Assembly (NCBI GenBank): GCA_036274645.1
Contig: DASUFH010000264.1
Location: forward strand, 1 to 34,793
Direction of reading: 5' to 3'
DNA from: DASUFH01 sp036274645
Lineage (GTDB): Bacteria; Acidobacteriota; Terriglobia; 20CM-2-55-15
Length of the DNA stretch: 34,793 nucleotides
Under the pieces are notes generated by a model. That model was given only the letters and a program-made list of their open reading frames with translations, had not been told where the DNA came from and did not search any database. Both the position numbers and the translations under genes were made by a program. Each line of letters starts with the position of its first letter. Positions within the stretch are counted from its first letter, which is position 1. Below are positions 25,319 to 32,684 of this stretch, piece by piece.

Positions 25319-25669
25319 AGAAGACTTACCTCCGGATCGCGGCTAAGCCTACAGCAAGTCGACGCGTTGTGAAAGTCGACAGGAAACAGGAGGCGAACAG
25401 GGGGATCTCCAGGACTCCGCTCTCAGCGCACAATCCATGATGGAAGGGACTTCAGACGCTGCCGTAGTAGTTGGTCTGCCGGACCGGCGATGTGGCCGGC
25501 AGCACGCCGGGCCGCAGGATGTCATCAGCCCAGGCCGCTCCCGGAACGCCGTGGTCCGGCAGATTGTCCTGGGTAAATCGGCCTGGCGTAACGCATCCAA
25601 CGCGCTTGCTTTCCCCTGCCATCCGGAACAGACTGTCCGCATTCAATTCCACGGCGGAGGTCTGGAAGA
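25319..25669. other. Divergent intergenic region between kinase and PQQ dehydrogenase
   Basis: 351 bases with the RBS of both flanking genes. It contains AAGTCGAC at 25356-25363 and again at 25373-25380, each with the palindrome GTCGAC, 17 bases apart, possibly an operator. A minus-strand frame ending at 25452 reads protein-like (HGVPGAAWADDILRPGVLPA, TNYYGSV) but has no RBS and no recognised family; it may be a decayed gene end. Confidence 0.4.
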
Positions 25670-27544
25670 ATGAGCGCATCGAGAAATCGACGGGTGTTTT
25701 TTGTTGGAGCTTTGGTTCTGCTCATCGCGGGCATCGGCGCCTCGGGAGTGTTGCTGGCGCACAAAGGGTTGATGACCATGCAGAGCGATCCAAAGCAGTG
25801 GGTAATGCCGAACGGGAATTACGCCGGCTGGAACTACAGCGCGCTCGATCAAATCAACGTCGGCAACGTGAAGAGGCTCACCCCGGCGTGGACGTTCCAG
25901 ATCGGCGTCCTGGACACGGTGGAGGCGTCGCCTCTGGTCGTGGGCGATACGATGTACATTGCCACGCCGAAACCGAACTATATCTACGCGCTCGATCTGA
26001 AACGCGATGGCGCCATCAAATGGGAATTCCGTCCGGCCTTTCCGAAACTGGAAGACGCCACGAAAGCGGCCTGTTGCGGAGCGCAGACGCGCGGACTCGC
26101 CTTCGCTGACGGAAAAATCGTCTACAGCACGCTGGATGGACAGGTGTATGCCCTCAACGCCGAAAACGGCAAGGTGGTGTGGAAAGCGGACAACGGCAAC
26201 CTGGCGCAGGCGGAAACTGTCAGCGCCCCACCGCTGATAGTCGGCGACAAGGTCATCATCGGCGTCATGGGCGGCGAAAAAGGTGTCCGCGGGCACATCA
26301 CGGCCTACAACCTGGAAAACGGCAGCTTTCGCTGGCGCTTCTACAGCACCGGCCCGAACAACGAAGTCGGCATCGGTCCCCGGTTCAAGCCGTTTTACGC
26401 GGACGATAAGGCGCCGAATCCCGCCCTCGACTCCTGGTACGGCGACTCCTGGAAGCGGGGCGGCGGATCGGTCTGGGGATGGTTCACGTTTGATCCCGAG
26501 TTGAATCTCTTCTATTACGGCACCAGCAACTGCGGTCCCTGGAATCCGGACTACCGTCGACAGTTCGGCCGGATCGAACTGGATGGTAAGGGGGCCCTGG
26601 CCGCTTACAAGAACAACTACTGCGCGTCCGTCCTCGCGCGCGATGCGAACAGCGGCGAACTCGTCTGGGCGTACAACCTGACGCCGCAGGACGGCTGGGA
26701 CCTGGACGAGCCCAGCGCCTTCCTCATTGTTGATCTGAATATCGGCGGCCGGACGCGAAAGACCCTCGTGCATCCCGCGCGAAACGGGTACTTCTATGTG
26801 TTCGATCGCGCAACGGGCGAACTGGTGACGAAGCCGTGGTCGTTTGTCTATAACGATCTCATCACGGGCGTCGACATGCAGACCGGACGCCCGTCGTACA
26901 ACATCGAGAAGATGCTCTTCACCAAGCTGGAAGATCGACAGAAGTATGTGCCCAATGCGAAGGACGTCAACGTGACATGGTGTCCCGGCATCAACGCCAG
27001 GAACTGGTTCCAGGACGCGTATTCTCCTCGCACCGGCCTGGTTTACACTCCCGCGTTGAACACCTGCGGCACGCAGAAGGTCGTTGAAGGACAGTACAAT
27101 CCGCCCGGAGACTACACACTGCGCGAAGGGCCGGCGCCGGGAATACCCGGCCCCAGGGCGCCGGGCGCGACCAGCGCCGGAGAGTTGCAGGCCAACGATC
27201 CCGTGACCGGAAAGACCGTGTGGCGGGTTCCCTGGAAGGTCGCCAACAACGTGGGTATCCTGGCGACGGCGGGAGACCTGCTGTTCCAGGGCGGTCCGAA
27301 TGAAGGCGTCGTGCGCGCGTTTAACGCGAAGTCGGGAGAGATCCTGTGGACCTTCCGAACCGGAAGTAACTTCCGCGCTTCACCGATCAGCTATCAGGGT
27401 CCCGACGGGCGGCAGTACATCGCCATCATCTCCAGCCAGCTGGGTGGCAACACCCAGGTGAACCCGGAAATGGCGGCCGATGCGGATGCGCGCCTGCGGC
27501 GCTCCGGCTCGACGCTTTACGTGTTCGCGCTGCCGAAACAGTGA
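25670..27544 (+). CDS. PQQ-dependent dehydrogenase (quinoprotein, lanthanide-type active site predicted)
   Basis: 624 residues from ATG 25670, with GGAGG 9 bases upstream. An N-terminal anchor or signal (VFFVGALVLLIAGIGASGVL) precedes an eight-bladed quinoprotein propeller: WNYSALDQINVGNVKRLTPA, vicinal Cys135-Cys136 (KAACCGAQTRGLAF), VYALNAENGKVVWKAD, FTFDPELNLFYYGTSN, and YTPALNTCGT. The active-site segment TPQDGWDLDEP (338-348) has catalytic Asp344 and a second Asp two residues later (346), the signature of lanthanide-dependent XoxF/ExaF/PedH enzymes rather than calcium types. No C-terminal cytochrome c (CxxCH) is present. It oxidises an alcohol or aldehyde at the periplasmic face; the substrate is unknown. 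No cytochrome partner or pqq genes are in the window. Confidence 0.9.
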   Translation: MSASRNRRVFFVGALVLLIAGIGASGVLLAHKGLMTMQSDPKQWVMPNGNYAGWNYSALDQINVGNVKRLTPAWTFQIGVLDTVEASPLVVGDTMYIATPKPNYIYALDLKRDGAIKWEFRPAFPKLEDATKAACCGAQTRGLAFADGKIVYSTLDGQVYALNAENGKVVWKADNGNLAQAETVSAPPLIVGDKVIIGVMGGEKGVRGHITAYNLENGSFRWRFYSTGPNNEVGIGPRFKPFYADDKAPNPALDSWYGDSWKRGGGSVWGWFTFDPELNLFYYGTSNCGPWNPDYRRQFGRIELDGKGALAAYKNNYCASVLARDANSGELVWAYNLTPQDGWDLDEPSAFLIVDLNIGGRTRKTLVHPARNGYFYVFDRATGELVTKPWSFVYNDLITGVDMQTGRPSYNIEKMLFTKLEDRQKYVPNAKDVNVTWCPGINARNWFQDAYSPRTGLVYTPALNTCGTQKVVEGQYNPPGDYTLREGPAPGIPGPRAPGATSAGELQANDPVTGKTVWRVPWKVANNVGILATAGDLLFQGGPNEGVVRAFNAKSGEILWTFRTGSNFRASPISYQGPDGRQYIAIISSQLGGNTQVNPEMAADADARLRRSGSTLYVFALPKQ

Positions 27545-27671
27545 AGAGCAAACTGCCTCACGGCCTGATCTGGAGGAGGGAGCCGCGAATGGAAGGCTCC
27601 AGACCCGAAGTCTGACCCTGCCGCCGCCCGGGCTGCATTTCGTTCTTTTGCGCTGCGCTCTCTCGGTCGCC

Positions 27672-28655
27672 TCAGGCTTGCGCAGCGTGGGCGCCCGATG
27701 GACGGTCGCCCCTCTTACGAAACTGCGAGGGTGACAGCGAATATTGCCGCTTGAATGCCTTGGCAAAGGCAAGTTCGGACTCATAGCCCACGTCAGCGGC
27801 GATGTCTGCCACGGACTTCAGGCTGTCGCGCAGCCGTTGGGCGGCGACCTGCATACGCCAGCGAGTCAGATACGTGATCGGCGGAATTCCGATCAGCGAA
27901 GTAAACCGATCCGCAAACGCCGACCGGGAAAGGTACACATCTCGAGCCAGTTCTTCCGCGGTCCATGGCCGGGCAAGGTCCGTATGGAGCAGCGCGAGAG
28001 CCTTGCCGACAGACGGATCGCGCAAACCTGCAAGCCATCCTCGCTCGTCCGCAGGCAGTCCTTCCAGATAGAACCTCACGGCCTCAACGAACATCAGCTC
28101 CGACAACTTCGCTAAAACAGCGGCCGACCCGGCGCGCGCCGCGGACAGTTCCCGCGCGGCGTAACGGAAAGAACTGAAGATCCAGTCGGCAGCCGACCGG
28201 CCGTTCAGGTCGAGCACAAGCGTCGACGGCAGCGTATCGAGCAGCGGGTAGCAGTCCGCCTCGCTGCCGACAGCGCCGCAGACAATCCGCGTAATCTCTC
28301 CGCCCCCTCCGTGTCGCAACCTGGCCAGCCCTCCAGAGGCATCCATCTGAATCAGCCCTTCCGAATCCACGGCCTTCAATCCGGTCTGGCTCGCAAGCGT
28401 ATGCGGATCATTGCGGGGCAGCAGAACAATCGAACCGGAGCGCACTTCCACGGGAGGATCGCCATCGATTTGCAGCAATAACTGGCCGGAGATGACATAG
28501 TGAAAGGAGATCAGGCGAGCTGGCGCGGCAAGCATGAAGCGGCAGTCTTCGGGGCCCGCCTGTGCCTTGACACTCCACGGCGCCGAAAACTCCGCCTCCA
28601 GAAATACTCCACCGGTCAGTCTGACGACGCGAAAAAGGTCCGATAGCGCATCCAT
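27672..28655 (-). CDS. AraC-family transcriptional regulator with cupin-type sensor domain
   Basis: 327 residues from ATG 28655 (GAGGTG 6 bases upstream); a longer frame from a TTG at 28754 is less likely. The N-terminal half is a cupin_6-type AraC-binding domain (SFHYVISGQLLLQIDGDPPV, VRSGSIVLLPRNDPHTLAS). The last ~100 residues carry the double HTH: WTAEELARDVYLSRSAFADR, and SVADIAADVGYESELAFAKA with FKRQYSLSPSQFRKR. Such proteins usually activate neighbouring metabolic genes. It is convergent with the PQQ dehydrogenase and divergent from the TPR gene (135 bases apart), so either could be a target; this is inferred. Confidence 0.9.
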   Translation of the reverse strand: MDALSDLFRVVRLTGGVFLEAEFSAPWSVKAQAGPEDCRFMLAAPARLISFHYVISGQLLLQIDGDPPVEVRSGSIVLLPRNDPHTLASQTGLKAVDSEGLIQMDASGGLARLRHGGGGEITRIVCGAVGSEADCYPLLDTLPSTLVLDLNGRSAADWIFSSFRYAARELSAARAGSAAVLAKLSELMFVEAVRFYLEGLPADERGWLAGLRDPSVGKALALLHTDLARPWTAEELARDVYLSRSAFADRFTSLIGIPPITYLTRWRMQVAAQRLRDSLKSVADIAADVGYESELAFAKAFKRQYSLSPSQFRKRGDRPSGAHAAQA

Positions 28656-28789
28656 TACGCCACCTCTGAAATCGGCGGAACGGACTGGTTTTCCGGCGTC
28701 CCGGCCATTGGCCTTGCGATCTCCATTCGGTACATTGCACTCACGCTGGTTCAATTATCGACGATGCGCCGGCGAAATGGAGGAACGTT

Positions 28790-30082
28790 ATGAACGACCG
28801 TATGGGATACGCGATCAATGGAGCAACGCAAAACAGCCTGGAAGCGCTCGAGCGGGGCTTCCATGAGTTTCGATGCTATATCGACGACCCGGCTTCCACC
28901 GTTGAGAGGGCGCTCGCCGAAAGCCCGGCGCTGGTGATGGGTCACGTTTTCAGGGGATATCTTCACTTGATGGGAACCGAACCTGCGGGCTTGCCCGTGG
29001 CGCGCATGGCGTACGAGTCGGCAAAGACTCTGAGCGCCAACGATCGCGAGCGCCGGCACGTGGAGGCCGTCCGCCTGCTCACTGAAGGACAATGGCGCGC
29101 CGCAGGGCTGGCGCTGGAAGACCTCAGCGTCGACTATCCACTGGATGCGCTGGCGCTGCAGGCCGGACACCTGATTGATTTCTTCGTCGGTGACTCAAGA
29201 ATGCTGCGTGACCGTATTGCGCGCTCGCTCCCGTACTGGGAAAAGAGCATGCCCGGTTACCACGCCGTTCTGGGTATGTACGCCTTCGGTCTGGAGGAAA
29301 CGGGCGCATATGCTCGCGCGGAACGATACGGCCGCTTCAGTGTCGAACTGGAGCCGCGCGATGGCTGGGGCCAACACGCGGTGGCTCACGTGATGGAAAT
29401 GCAGGGCCGCCGGAAAGAGGGAGTGGAGTGGATGCGGAACAGCCGTGAATCCTGGGCGCGGGACAGCTTCTTTGCAGTTCATAATTTCTGGCATCTGGCG
29501 CTGTTCCATATGGAGCTCGGTGAAATCGAGGAGGCATTGAAGCTCTACGACGGACCTATCTACGGGAAACAGTCCACAGCCATCCTCGAAATGATCGACG
29601 CCTCATCCCTGCTGTGGCGCCTGCATCTCATGGGCGCCAACGTCGTCGACCGGTTCCGGACGCTCGCCGACAACTGGGCGCCCATGGCGAACGCCGGAAA
29701 CTATGCGTTCAATGACATGCACGCCATGATGGCGTTCGTCGTGGGAAACCGCCCCGATGAGGCGCAAGCGGTCGTGGAAGCCCAACAACTCGCTATGACC
29801 GGCGCCGGCGACAATGCCGCGTTCACTCGCGAAGTCGGACATCCCGCCACGCGAGCAATCCTGGCCTTCGGCGACGGGAATTATTCCGAAGCCGTTCGTC
29901 TGCTGCGTTCGATTCGTAGCTATTCACACCGGTTCGGCGGCAGCCACGCGCAGCGCGATCTGATCGACCTGACGATCATCGAAGGCGCTCGCCGCTCCGG
30001 CCAGCGCCGGTTCGCGGATGCGTTGCGCTTCGAACGGGAGCAAGCCAGGGGGGAAGGGAGCAAAACTCAGCACGCGGCCTGA
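28790..30082 (+). CDS. TTC38-like tetratricopeptide repeat protein
   Basis: 430 residues, ATG 28790 with GGAGGAA upstream. Helical TPR-type pairs run through most of the chain (MGHVFRGYLHLMGTEPAGLP, YHAVLGMYAFGLEETGAYAR, HMELGEIEEALKLYDGPIYG). The conserved His-rich signature HAVAHVMEMQGRRKEG followed by HNFWHLALFHMELGE is typical of the TTC38 family. The function in bacteria is unknown. No signal peptide is seen. It is divergent from the AraC regulator and followed by a hairpin at 30144. Confidence 0.82.
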   Translation: MNDRMGYAINGATQNSLEALERGFHEFRCYIDDPASTVERALAESPALVMGHVFRGYLHLMGTEPAGLPVARMAYESAKTLSANDRERRHVEAVRLLTEGQWRAAGLALEDLSVDYPLDALALQAGHLIDFFVGDSRMLRDRIARSLPYWEKSMPGYHAVLGMYAFGLEETGAYARAERYGRFSVELEPRDGWGQHAVAHVMEMQGRRKEGVEWMRNSRESWARDSFFAVHNFWHLALFHMELGEIEEALKLYDGPIYGKQSTAILEMIDASSLLWRLHLMGANVVDRFRTLADNWAPMANAGNYAFNDMHAMMAFVVGNRPDEAQAVVEAQQLAMTGAGDNAAFTREVGHPATRAILAFGDGNYSEAVRLLRSIRSYSHRFGGSHAQRDLIDLTIIEGARRSGQRRFADALRFEREQARGEGSKTQHAA

Positions 30083-30143
30083 TTCACGAATCAGCGGGCG
30101 CCTGCGAGAGGTCGTATTCGACGTCGAGGCAGGGGCGGCTTGT

Positions 30144-30170
30144 GGAGAAGGGTCATCCAGGCCCTTCTCC
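30144..30170 (+). terminator. Hairpin after the TPR gene
   Basis: A 9-base perfect stem (GGAGAAGGG / CCCTTCTCC, 9-base loop) sits 61 bases after the stop. No T-run, so terminator function is inferred. Confidence 0.45.
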
Positions 30171-30278
30171 CACGCCCCAACCGGCATTCAAGGTCCGGGA
30201 GCGCGCCGGAGCCTGCGGCGCATTCCGGGGAGCCGCGCTATACTATGCCGCTATTGTTGCCGTGGAGGGCACTACTTA

Positions 30279-30797
30279 ATGGCGCGACTACGCTACGTGG
30301 AAAAGGAAAACGCAACGCCGGATCAGGAACGGGCCCTGGCGCAAGTGACCCAGAAATCCGGAAAGATCGCCAACATCTGGAAGCTCTGGAGTCACAGTCC
30401 GGAAACGCTGGAAACGTTCATGACGTTTTACAAGACGCTCCTGAAGACCTCGCTCGATCCGAAGTTGCGCGAGCTGGTGTACCTGAAGGCGTCCACGATG
30501 AACGGCTGCGCCTATTGCGCCGGCGCGCACGTCGTTGCGGGACGGCGCGCCGGTTTGACCGACGAGCAGATTGAAGCGGTTGGGCAGTTTGCCGACAGCC
30601 CGTTGTTTACGCCGCTCGAGAAACTCGCTCTGCGCTATGCGGAGGAACTCACCGCTACCGTCCGGACGAGCGACACGGTGATGAACGAACTGAAGGAGCA
30701 CCTGTCCGAGACCAACATCATCGAGCTCAACCTGATCATTGGAGTCGCCAATCTCACCAACCGCTTCAACATGTCCTTCATGACCGACCCGGACTGA
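30279..30797 (+). CDS. Carboxymuconolactone decarboxylase/AhpD-like protein
   Basis: 172 residues. ATG 30279 has GGAGGG about 10 bases upstream; a much longer frame back to 30018 is rejected because it lacks family features. The AhpD-like redox motif is GCAYCAGAHVVAGRRAG (Cys77, Cys80, His84), with helices typical of the family (LDPKLRELVYLKAS, NIIELNLIIGVANLTNRFNM). Members act as CxxC alkyl-hydroperoxidase partners or as ring-decarboxylase relatives; with CxxC present, a thiol-redox role fits better. It is convergent with the glycine-zipper gene, whose stop is 10 bases away. Confidence 0.88.
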   Translation: MARLRYVEKENATPDQERALAQVTQKSGKIANIWKLWSHSPETLETFMTFYKTLLKTSLDPKLRELVYLKASTMNGCAYCAGAHVVAGRRAGLTDEQIEAVGQFADSPLFTPLEKLALRYAEELTATVRTSDTVMNELKEHLSETNIIELNLIIGVANLTNRFNMSFMTDPD

Positions 30798-30807
30798 ACC
30801 CGCAAAG

Positions 30808-31194
30808 CTAAAACCGGAGAGCAAACTGCGCGCCGGCGCCGGATCCCGTCATCACCGGCGTAATCGACACTTCCCTGCCCGCCATGGGCAGGGAGACCGA
30901 GGCTCTGTTGAAGCTGCGCCGATCCAGCGACCGTCCGGCCAGATAGCCGCCAACGGCGCCCAGCCCTGCGCCCGCGATGGCGCTGCCCCAGACCTTTCGG
31001 TCGGCGTTGATGGAGCTGTCGAACCATTTCAACCCGAGAAATACACCGGCAACGAAGCCACCGCCCGCGCCAACCGCGGTCAGCACCGTGCGACCGCGGT
31101 TCGACTCCTTAACCGGAGGAGAGGCCTGCTGGGCCCAGCCTGAACTTGCCGTCAGGAACACCACCATCAGAAAGACCGAAACTCGCGTTTTCAT
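30808..31194 (-). CDS. Small exported glycine-zipper protein, unknown function
   Basis: 128 residues from ATG 31194, with GGAGG 6 bases upstream. A signal peptide (MKTRVSVFLMVVFLTASSGW, then AQQ) is followed by a hydrophobic Gly-rich core with spaced small residues (TAVGAGGGFVAGVFLGLKWF, GSAIAGAGLGAVGGYLAGRS) that looks like glycine-zipper membrane helices. The C-terminal half has beta-like strands (ASVSLPMAGREVSITPVM) and ends in Phe (FALRF), as some outer-membrane proteins do. The family is not recognised. Confidence 0.7.
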   Translation of the reverse strand: MKTRVSVFLMVVFLTASSGWAQQASPPVKESNRGRTVLTAVGAGGGFVAGVFLGLKWFDSSINADRKVWGSAIAGAGLGAVGGYLAGRSLDRRSFNRASVSLPMAGREVSITPVMTGSGAGAQFALRF

Positions 31195-31287
31195 CAAATA
31201 CCTCCAGGAATAGTTCTCCTCATGAGGTAATGCGAGAATCGAATGCCAAAACTGGCGCCGGGTGTTGAGTCCCCCGTCTTCATGCAG

Positions 31288-31305
31288 GGGCGGCTATGAC
31301 CGCCC
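31288..31305. repeat. Dispersed palindromic element, variant copy
   Basis: GGGCGG (31288-31293) and CCGCCC (31300-31305) flank CTATGA. This shorter variant of the element at 20296 lies in the 292-base gap between the glycine-zipper gene and pgeF. Confidence 0.5.
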
Positions 31306-31355
31306 GACGTTGCGGAATGGAACCCCTTGGTTCACAAGCATTCACTCCGAAACAC

Positions 31356-31456
31356 GGGGCGGTCATAGTTGGCCATGTTTCCGGGGGAACACCCGCAAGG
31401 ATGAAACAATCCGCGTTAAGTCCTTTAGATGCGTTTTGTTTCTTTCTAGAACCGCC
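31356..31456. repeat. Dispersed palindromic element, split copy
   Basis: GGGGCGGTCATAG (31356-31368) carries the shared core; a complementary CCGCCCC arm lies 81 bases on (31450-31456). The two could be halves of a pair separated by an insertion. The rest of the 31195-31486 gap shows no gene. Confidence 0.4.
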
Positions 31457-31486
31457 CCTACATTGCAGACGGAGGGGAATCCGGCT

Positions 31487-32251
31487 TTACGGCGCCAGGC
31501 CGATCACCGAAAGCAGCCGGCCGGCCCGTTTACCTTCACGACGGTAGGAGAAGAAGAGATCGGGACGGCACTGAGTACACAATGACGACGAAACGATCCG
31601 ATCCTCGCGGATTCCGGCAGCGACCATCTGGCGCTGATTTGCGAGTCCAAGATTCAAGCGCCACTTTCCGTTTCCAGGCTGAGGTTCAAACAAACCGGGA
31701 TCGCTGAAAGCTTCGTAAACGTCCGCTCCGACCTCATAGCAGCAGACGCTGTTGTGGGGACCGATCGCGGCAACAAGGTCGGCCGGGGGGATGCCATAGC
31801 TGTCCTGCAGGCGCTCGATCACCCGCGAGACGATCCGGGACGCCGATCCCCTCCAGCCGGCGTGGACGGCGGCTACGGCCCGTCCTTCAGTGTCGGCGAT
31901 AAGGATTGGAACGCAGTCGGCCGTTTGTACCGCCAGGAGAGCGCCGCGCGTCGTGGTGATCGACGCGTCGCCGGTAACGGGATTTCCAGCGGCAGTCGTG
32001 TCGCGCATCTCGCACACGTCGCTTGAATGGGTTTGATTCAGTCTCAGGATCGGCCACCCGGCTGCGCCTGCAGCGGCGGCAAACTGGGCCCGATTCAACT
32101 CGATCATCGGATTGCCCGCCCCGGTGGGGCCGAGGGTGAACTGGGCATGGTCTGCCCGCCGGGTGGAAAAGGCATGCGCCAGACCGGGTATACGCTCCAG
32201 CAGGTCCGCCTGCAGCAGAGTGATCGCGGAGATCCGTTTTACCTGTAACAT
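31487..32251 (-). CDS. pgeF: Peptidoglycan editing factor PgeF (YfiH, laccase-domain)
   Basis: 254 residues from ATG 32251; a longer frame to 32404 overlaps acpS and lacks support. The metal-site pattern is HxxxV in LNQTHSSDV (His75), TADCVPILI (Cys113) and AVHAGWRG (His130), the signature of the YfiH/PgeF family. The rest (GDASITTTRG, VAAIGPHNSVCCYEVG, SLCTQCRPDLFFSYRREGKR) is also typical. PgeF removes mis-incorporated residues from peptidoglycan precursors in the cytoplasm. The start is only 9 bases from the divergent acpS start. Confidence 0.93.
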   Translation of the reverse strand: MLQVKRISAITLLQADLLERIPGLAHAFSTRRADHAQFTLGPTGAGNPMIELNRAQFAAAAGAAGWPILRLNQTHSSDVCEMRDTTAAGNPVTGDASITTTRGALLAVQTADCVPILIADTEGRAVAAVHAGWRGSASRIVSRVIERLQDSYGIPPADLVAAIGPHNSVCCYEVGADVYEAFSDPGLFEPQPGNGKWRLNLGLANQRQMVAAGIREDRIVSSSLCTQCRPDLFFSYRREGKRAGRLLSVIGLAP

Positions 32252-32260
32252 ACTCGGCCT

Positions 32261-32638
32261 ATGGTTATCGGCATCGGCATCGACGTCGTTGAAAACTCCC
32301 GGATTCGCGAATCCATCGAACGGTTCGGATCCCGTTTCCTCCAGCGAATATACACAGAAGGCGAAACGGAATACTGCAGCCGGAACGCGGACCCGGCCAT
32401 CCACTTTGCGGCGCGCTTCGCCGCCAAGGAAGCCGCGTTCAAGGCTCTGGGAACCGGCTGGTCATCGGGGGTGAAGTGGAAGGACATCGAGGTCGAGCGC
32501 CTGGCCTCCGGCAAACCAGAACTGCGCCTTCACGGGGCTGCGCTCGAACGCGCCACCGCCATTGGCGCCCGCCGCTTTCTCGTCTCCCTGACTCACGACC
32601 GGCTCATATCCTGCGCAGTCGTCGTATTCGATCAATAG
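32261..32638 (+). CDS. acpS: Holo-[acyl-carrier-protein] synthase
   Basis: 125 residues, the usual AcpS size. Conserved motifs: MVIGIGIDVVENSRI with Mg-binding Asp8, RFAAKEAAFKALGTG with Glu57, and FLVSLTHD near the C-terminus. AcpS transfers phosphopantetheine from CoA to apo-ACP, activating fatty acid synthesis. No Shine-Dalgarno is visible and the start lies 9 bases from the divergent pgeF start, so its promoter must lie within pgeF or the mRNA is nearly leaderless. Convergent with the bEBP gene, 46 bases downstream. Confidence 0.95.
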   Translation: MVIGIGIDVVENSRIRESIERFGSRFLQRIYTEGETEYCSRNADPAIHFAARFAAKEAAFKALGTGWSSGVKWKDIEVERLASGKPELRLHGAALERATAIGARRFLVSLTHDRLISCAVVVFDQ

Positions 32639-32684
32639 CCGCCTTAACCGCGGCCACCGATTGGCCTTCACCGCTTCGCGGGCT

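Noticed and set aside
25471..26109. 212-codon plus-strand frame overlapping the PQQ dehydrogenase start
   Set aside because: No RBS; most of it is a shifted reading of the dehydrogenase gene, which has clear motifs.
27545..27671. Possible terminator between the PQQ dehydrogenase and AraC genes
   Set aside because: Only short inverted repeats (GGAGCC/GGCTCC and CAGAC/GTCTG) without a T-run; too weak to call.
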